A stretch of DNA of 64,000 nt from Mytilisepta virgata (taxonomy: Eukaryota; Mollusca; Bivalvia; Mytilida; Mytilidae), in NCBI GenBank assembly GCA_028015205.1, contig CM051519.1:85953539-86017538 (forward strand), given 5' to 3'. Shown piece after piece: positions 61,101 to 64,000 of the stretch. Position 1 is the stretch's first letter. Each line of letters opens with the position of its first letter. The notes under the pieces are model-generated. The model was not told the DNA's origin. It saw only the letters and a list, made by a program, of their open reading frames with translations, and did no database searches. A program made the position numbers and the translations under genes.

Positions 61101-64000
61101 CTATGTATTGTCTCGATGTCCCCGACATTTTGCCCATTACATTTTATCAGCTATCTTCTACCGTTTCAGAGGAGATCTGATAACAAGGAAATTTCAAAAA
61201 TTAGACCGTGACCTTGACCTTTGACCTTGACCTAATTTTACTTGGTACAAAAAATGATGCCTAAATATGAAGGCTCATGTATGTATCTTAACTCAAACTT
61301 AATATTTGCCTGAAAAATCAAAAGTGAAACTTATATAAAGGGAAATAACTCTTATAAGATGTCGTCAGATCCTTTTCGGCAGATGTGATTAATGTGCGCA
61401 CAGATGAACCAAAGAAATTGCAAAAGGTTTCATGTCGATATCTCTTACGGGTTTTGAGGAGATCTGATAACAGGCATAACTGTAACAAGGGAGGAAACTC
61501 TTATAAGGTACATGGGAACCCTTAGCGGCCTCACCACGTGATAGCTTATGTCTGACTGATACTTGGTGCCAAATTTCATGTCAATATGTCTAAAAACTTT
61601 TCCGACAAATTTATTTGAATTTTGGCAGGAGAAAGAATAATAATAATAATAATAATAATCATAAGAAATACAGTAAGGACTTTCCTTTGTAAAGGAAAGA
61701 CCTTAATAATCATGCGAAAAAGAGACAGATCTTTCTCAAAACTTCAACAAATTGATAAAGAGTGAACTTATGTTGAATTAGATCATTTTTAAGCAATTTT
61801 TACCACATTCCCCCCCATTTTGTAAAATTGAAAAATTGCTTCAATCAAGCATATATGGATATTTTTGAAATCTTATCATCACTGTCATCAATTTGCCACA
61901 CTTTTTAAGTTGATATCATGAAAAAAAATCACTTCCGGTTGATATTTTTAAATTTTCAATTTTTGAAAGGCCAGAACTCTTACTATATTAAATCAGATTT
62001 AAAACTCTTCATAGTTTTGAGATGTGCCAAGACCCATTCTACCTCCCAGTACCCATTTTATATCTATAAAAACAATGTTTTTCTAATTATTAGAAAAAAA
62101 GTTTACCTCAACATATGTTGGAAATCTATAATTTTAAGAGATACAGCTAAAAGTTGAGGTAATTCTAGAAGTACTATAAAATACCAAAATGCTGCATCAA
62201 ACACAAATATGAAATACTGCCAAAACAATTTTGCGCCAAGAAAAAAAGTTTTTTTTTTCAAATTTTTCAATCTTCAAATATTTTTCTTTTTTTTTTCATT
62301 TTTTGTCTTACGAAAATGGATAATAACATATTTTAAATGATTCCTATTAAAAAAAATGCATTTTTGAACAAATTCCATGTATTACACTTCAAATATGAAA
62401 AAAATCATTTTCTAGAACATGACCTTGACCTTTGACCTTGACACCATTTTGAAGGTCACTTGTCCCTGGTGTCAAAACAAAAGACCCCATGCCTCTATCT
62501 TGTACCATTATTAAGTTATTAGCCAAAAACCGTAAATTTAAGCGTTCAAAGGCCAATAACTCATAGAAGATGACGTCATACGACTTGACTTAAGAAAAAC
62601 TATGTATTGTCTCGATGTCCCCGACATTTTGCCCATTACATTTTATCAGCTATCTTCTACCGTTTCAGAGGAGATCTGATAACAAGGAAATTTCAAAAAT
62701 TAGACCGTGACCTTGACCTTTGACCTTGACCTAATTTTACTTGGTACAAAAAATGATGCCTAAATATGAAGGCTCATGTATGTATCTTAACTCAAACTTA
62801 ATATTTGCCTGAAAAATCAAAAGTGAAACTTATATAAAGGGAAATAACTCTTATAAGATGTCGTCAGATCCTTTTCGGCAGATGTGATTAATGTGCGCAC
62901 AGATGAACCAAAGAAATTGCAAAAGGTTTCATGTCGATATCTCTTACGGGTTTTGAGGAGATCTGATAACAGGCATAACTGTAACAAGGGAGGAAACTCT
63001 TATAAGGTACATGGGAACCCTTAGCGGCCTCACCACGTGATAGCTTATGTCTGACTGATACTTGGTGCCAAATTTCATGTCAATATGTCTAAAAACTTTT
63101 CCGACAAATTTATTTGAATTTTGGCAGGAGAAAGAATAATAATAATAATAATAATAATCATAAGAAATACAGTAAGGACTTTCCTTTGTAAAGGAAAGAC
63201 CTTAATAATCATGCGAAAAAGAGACAGATCTTTCTCAAAACTTCAACAAATTGATAAAGAGTGAACTTATGTTGAATTAGATCATTTTTAAGCAATTTTT
63301 ACCACATTCCCCCCCATTTTGTAAAATTGAAAAATTGCTTCAATCAAGCATATATGGATATTTTTGAAATCTTATCATCACTGTCATCAATTTGCCACAC
63401 TTTTTAAGTTGATATCATGAAAAAAAATCACTTCCGGTTGATATTTTTAAATTTTCAATTTTTGAAAGGCCAGAACTCTTACTATATTAAATCAGATTTA
63501 AAACTCTTCATAGTTTTGAGATGTGCCAAGACCCATTCTACCTCCCAGTACCCATTTTATATCTATAAAAACAATGTTTTTCTAATTATTAGAAAAAAAG
63601 TTTACCTCAACATATGTTGGAAATCTATAATTTTAAGAGATACAGCTAAAAGTTGAGGTAATTCTAGAAGTACTATAAAATACCAAAATGCTGCATCAAA
63701 CACAAATATGAAATACTGCCAAAACAATTTTGCGCCAAGAAAAAAAGTTTTTTTTTTCAAATTTTTCAATCTTCAAATATTTTTCTTTTTTTTTTCATTT
63801 TTTGTCTTACGAAAATGGATAATAACATATTTTAAATGATTCCTATTAAAAAAAATGCATTTTTGAACAAATTCCATGTATTACACTTCAAATATGAAAA
63901 AAATCATTTTCTAGAACATGACCTTGACCTTTGACCTTGACACCATTTTGAAGGTCACTTGTCCCTGGTGTCAAAACAAAAGACCCCATGCCTCTATCTT

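Larger units (their letters stand above)
17668..64000 (+). repeat. 1,499 bp satellite, 30 full units and a partial 31st, head to tail
   Basis: Taking cattacattttatcagc as unit start, units begin at 17668, 19166, 20665, 22164, 23665, 25164, 26663, 28162, 29661, 31160, 32659, 34158, 35657, 37155, 38654, 40153, 41652, 43151, 44650, 46149, 47647, 49146, 50645, 52141, 53640, 55139, 56638, 58137, 59636, 61135 and 62634. The last is cut by the window end. Lengths are 1,499 except 1,498 (units 1, 13, 20), 1,501 (unit 4) and 1,496 (unit 23). By eye, only about ten differences are visible over 46 kb. Units start mid-sequence at the gap and run off the right end, so neither border is seen. No convincing gene is present. 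Phrases such as gagatctgataaca occur twice per unit, suggesting the unit was built from related older repeats. Confidence 0.97.

Noticed and set aside
17668..64000. CRISPR array or rDNA-type tandem repeat
   Set aside because: The 1,499 bp unit has no short direct-repeat/spacer structure and contains none of the conserved rRNA sequences or 5S-like segments that I could recognise.

Overview
This window looks like AT-rich animal nuclear DNA, most likely from a marine mussel (Mytilus or a close bivalve). The evidence is a split gene with GT-AG introns on the minus strand, no bacterial-style gene packing, and several interspersed repeats I recognise from memory as mussel/bivalve repeats: the block ending near 8776, the gctcacctgg...ggtgagcta elements at 11346-12385 and 17113-17152, and the atacgaccgca-ended element at about 13118-14942. 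The species call is recollection and inference, because no search was possible.

Layout. 1-3063 is a minisatellite of about 35 copies of an 87-88 bp unit, with diverged copies at both edges. 3064-6300 is AT-rich non-coding DNA with repeat fragments. 6309-17313 holds one minus-strand gene of which five exons are visible (17187-17313, 15758-15876, 12769-12964, 9139-9214, 6309-6627). Their splice phases agree at every junction and the summed coding length is 837 bp, or 278 residues plus a stop. The protein reads as the C-terminal half of a tyrosine-recombinase catalytic domain, an acidic linker and a Trp-containing Myb/SANT-like tail. Its introns are full of repeats: a decayed leucine-rich-repeat gene (about 7384-8280, plus strand), a dead LINE 3' end (about 9308-9709, minus), a minisatellite split by an insertion (10810-12475), and an element with inverted ends that carries two internal tandem repeats (about 13118-14942).

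17568-17667 is a run of exactly 100 N, a conventional scaffold gap. From 17668 to the end (46.3 kb, over 70% of the window) there is one head-to-tail satellite of 1,499 bp: 30 complete units and a partial 31st. By eye the copies are almost identical. Each unit carries a near-perfect palindrome, an (AAT)8 tract, two clusters of TGACCT nuclear-receptor-type half-sites, one TGACGTCA and one CACGTG. The 79-codon ORF repeated in almost every unit is probably not a gene.

The recombinase-like gene loses its 5' exons at the gap and the satellite. Either the array lies in or upstream of that gene, or the scaffold join is wrong. I saw no tRNA, rRNA, CRISPR or intact transposase gene.
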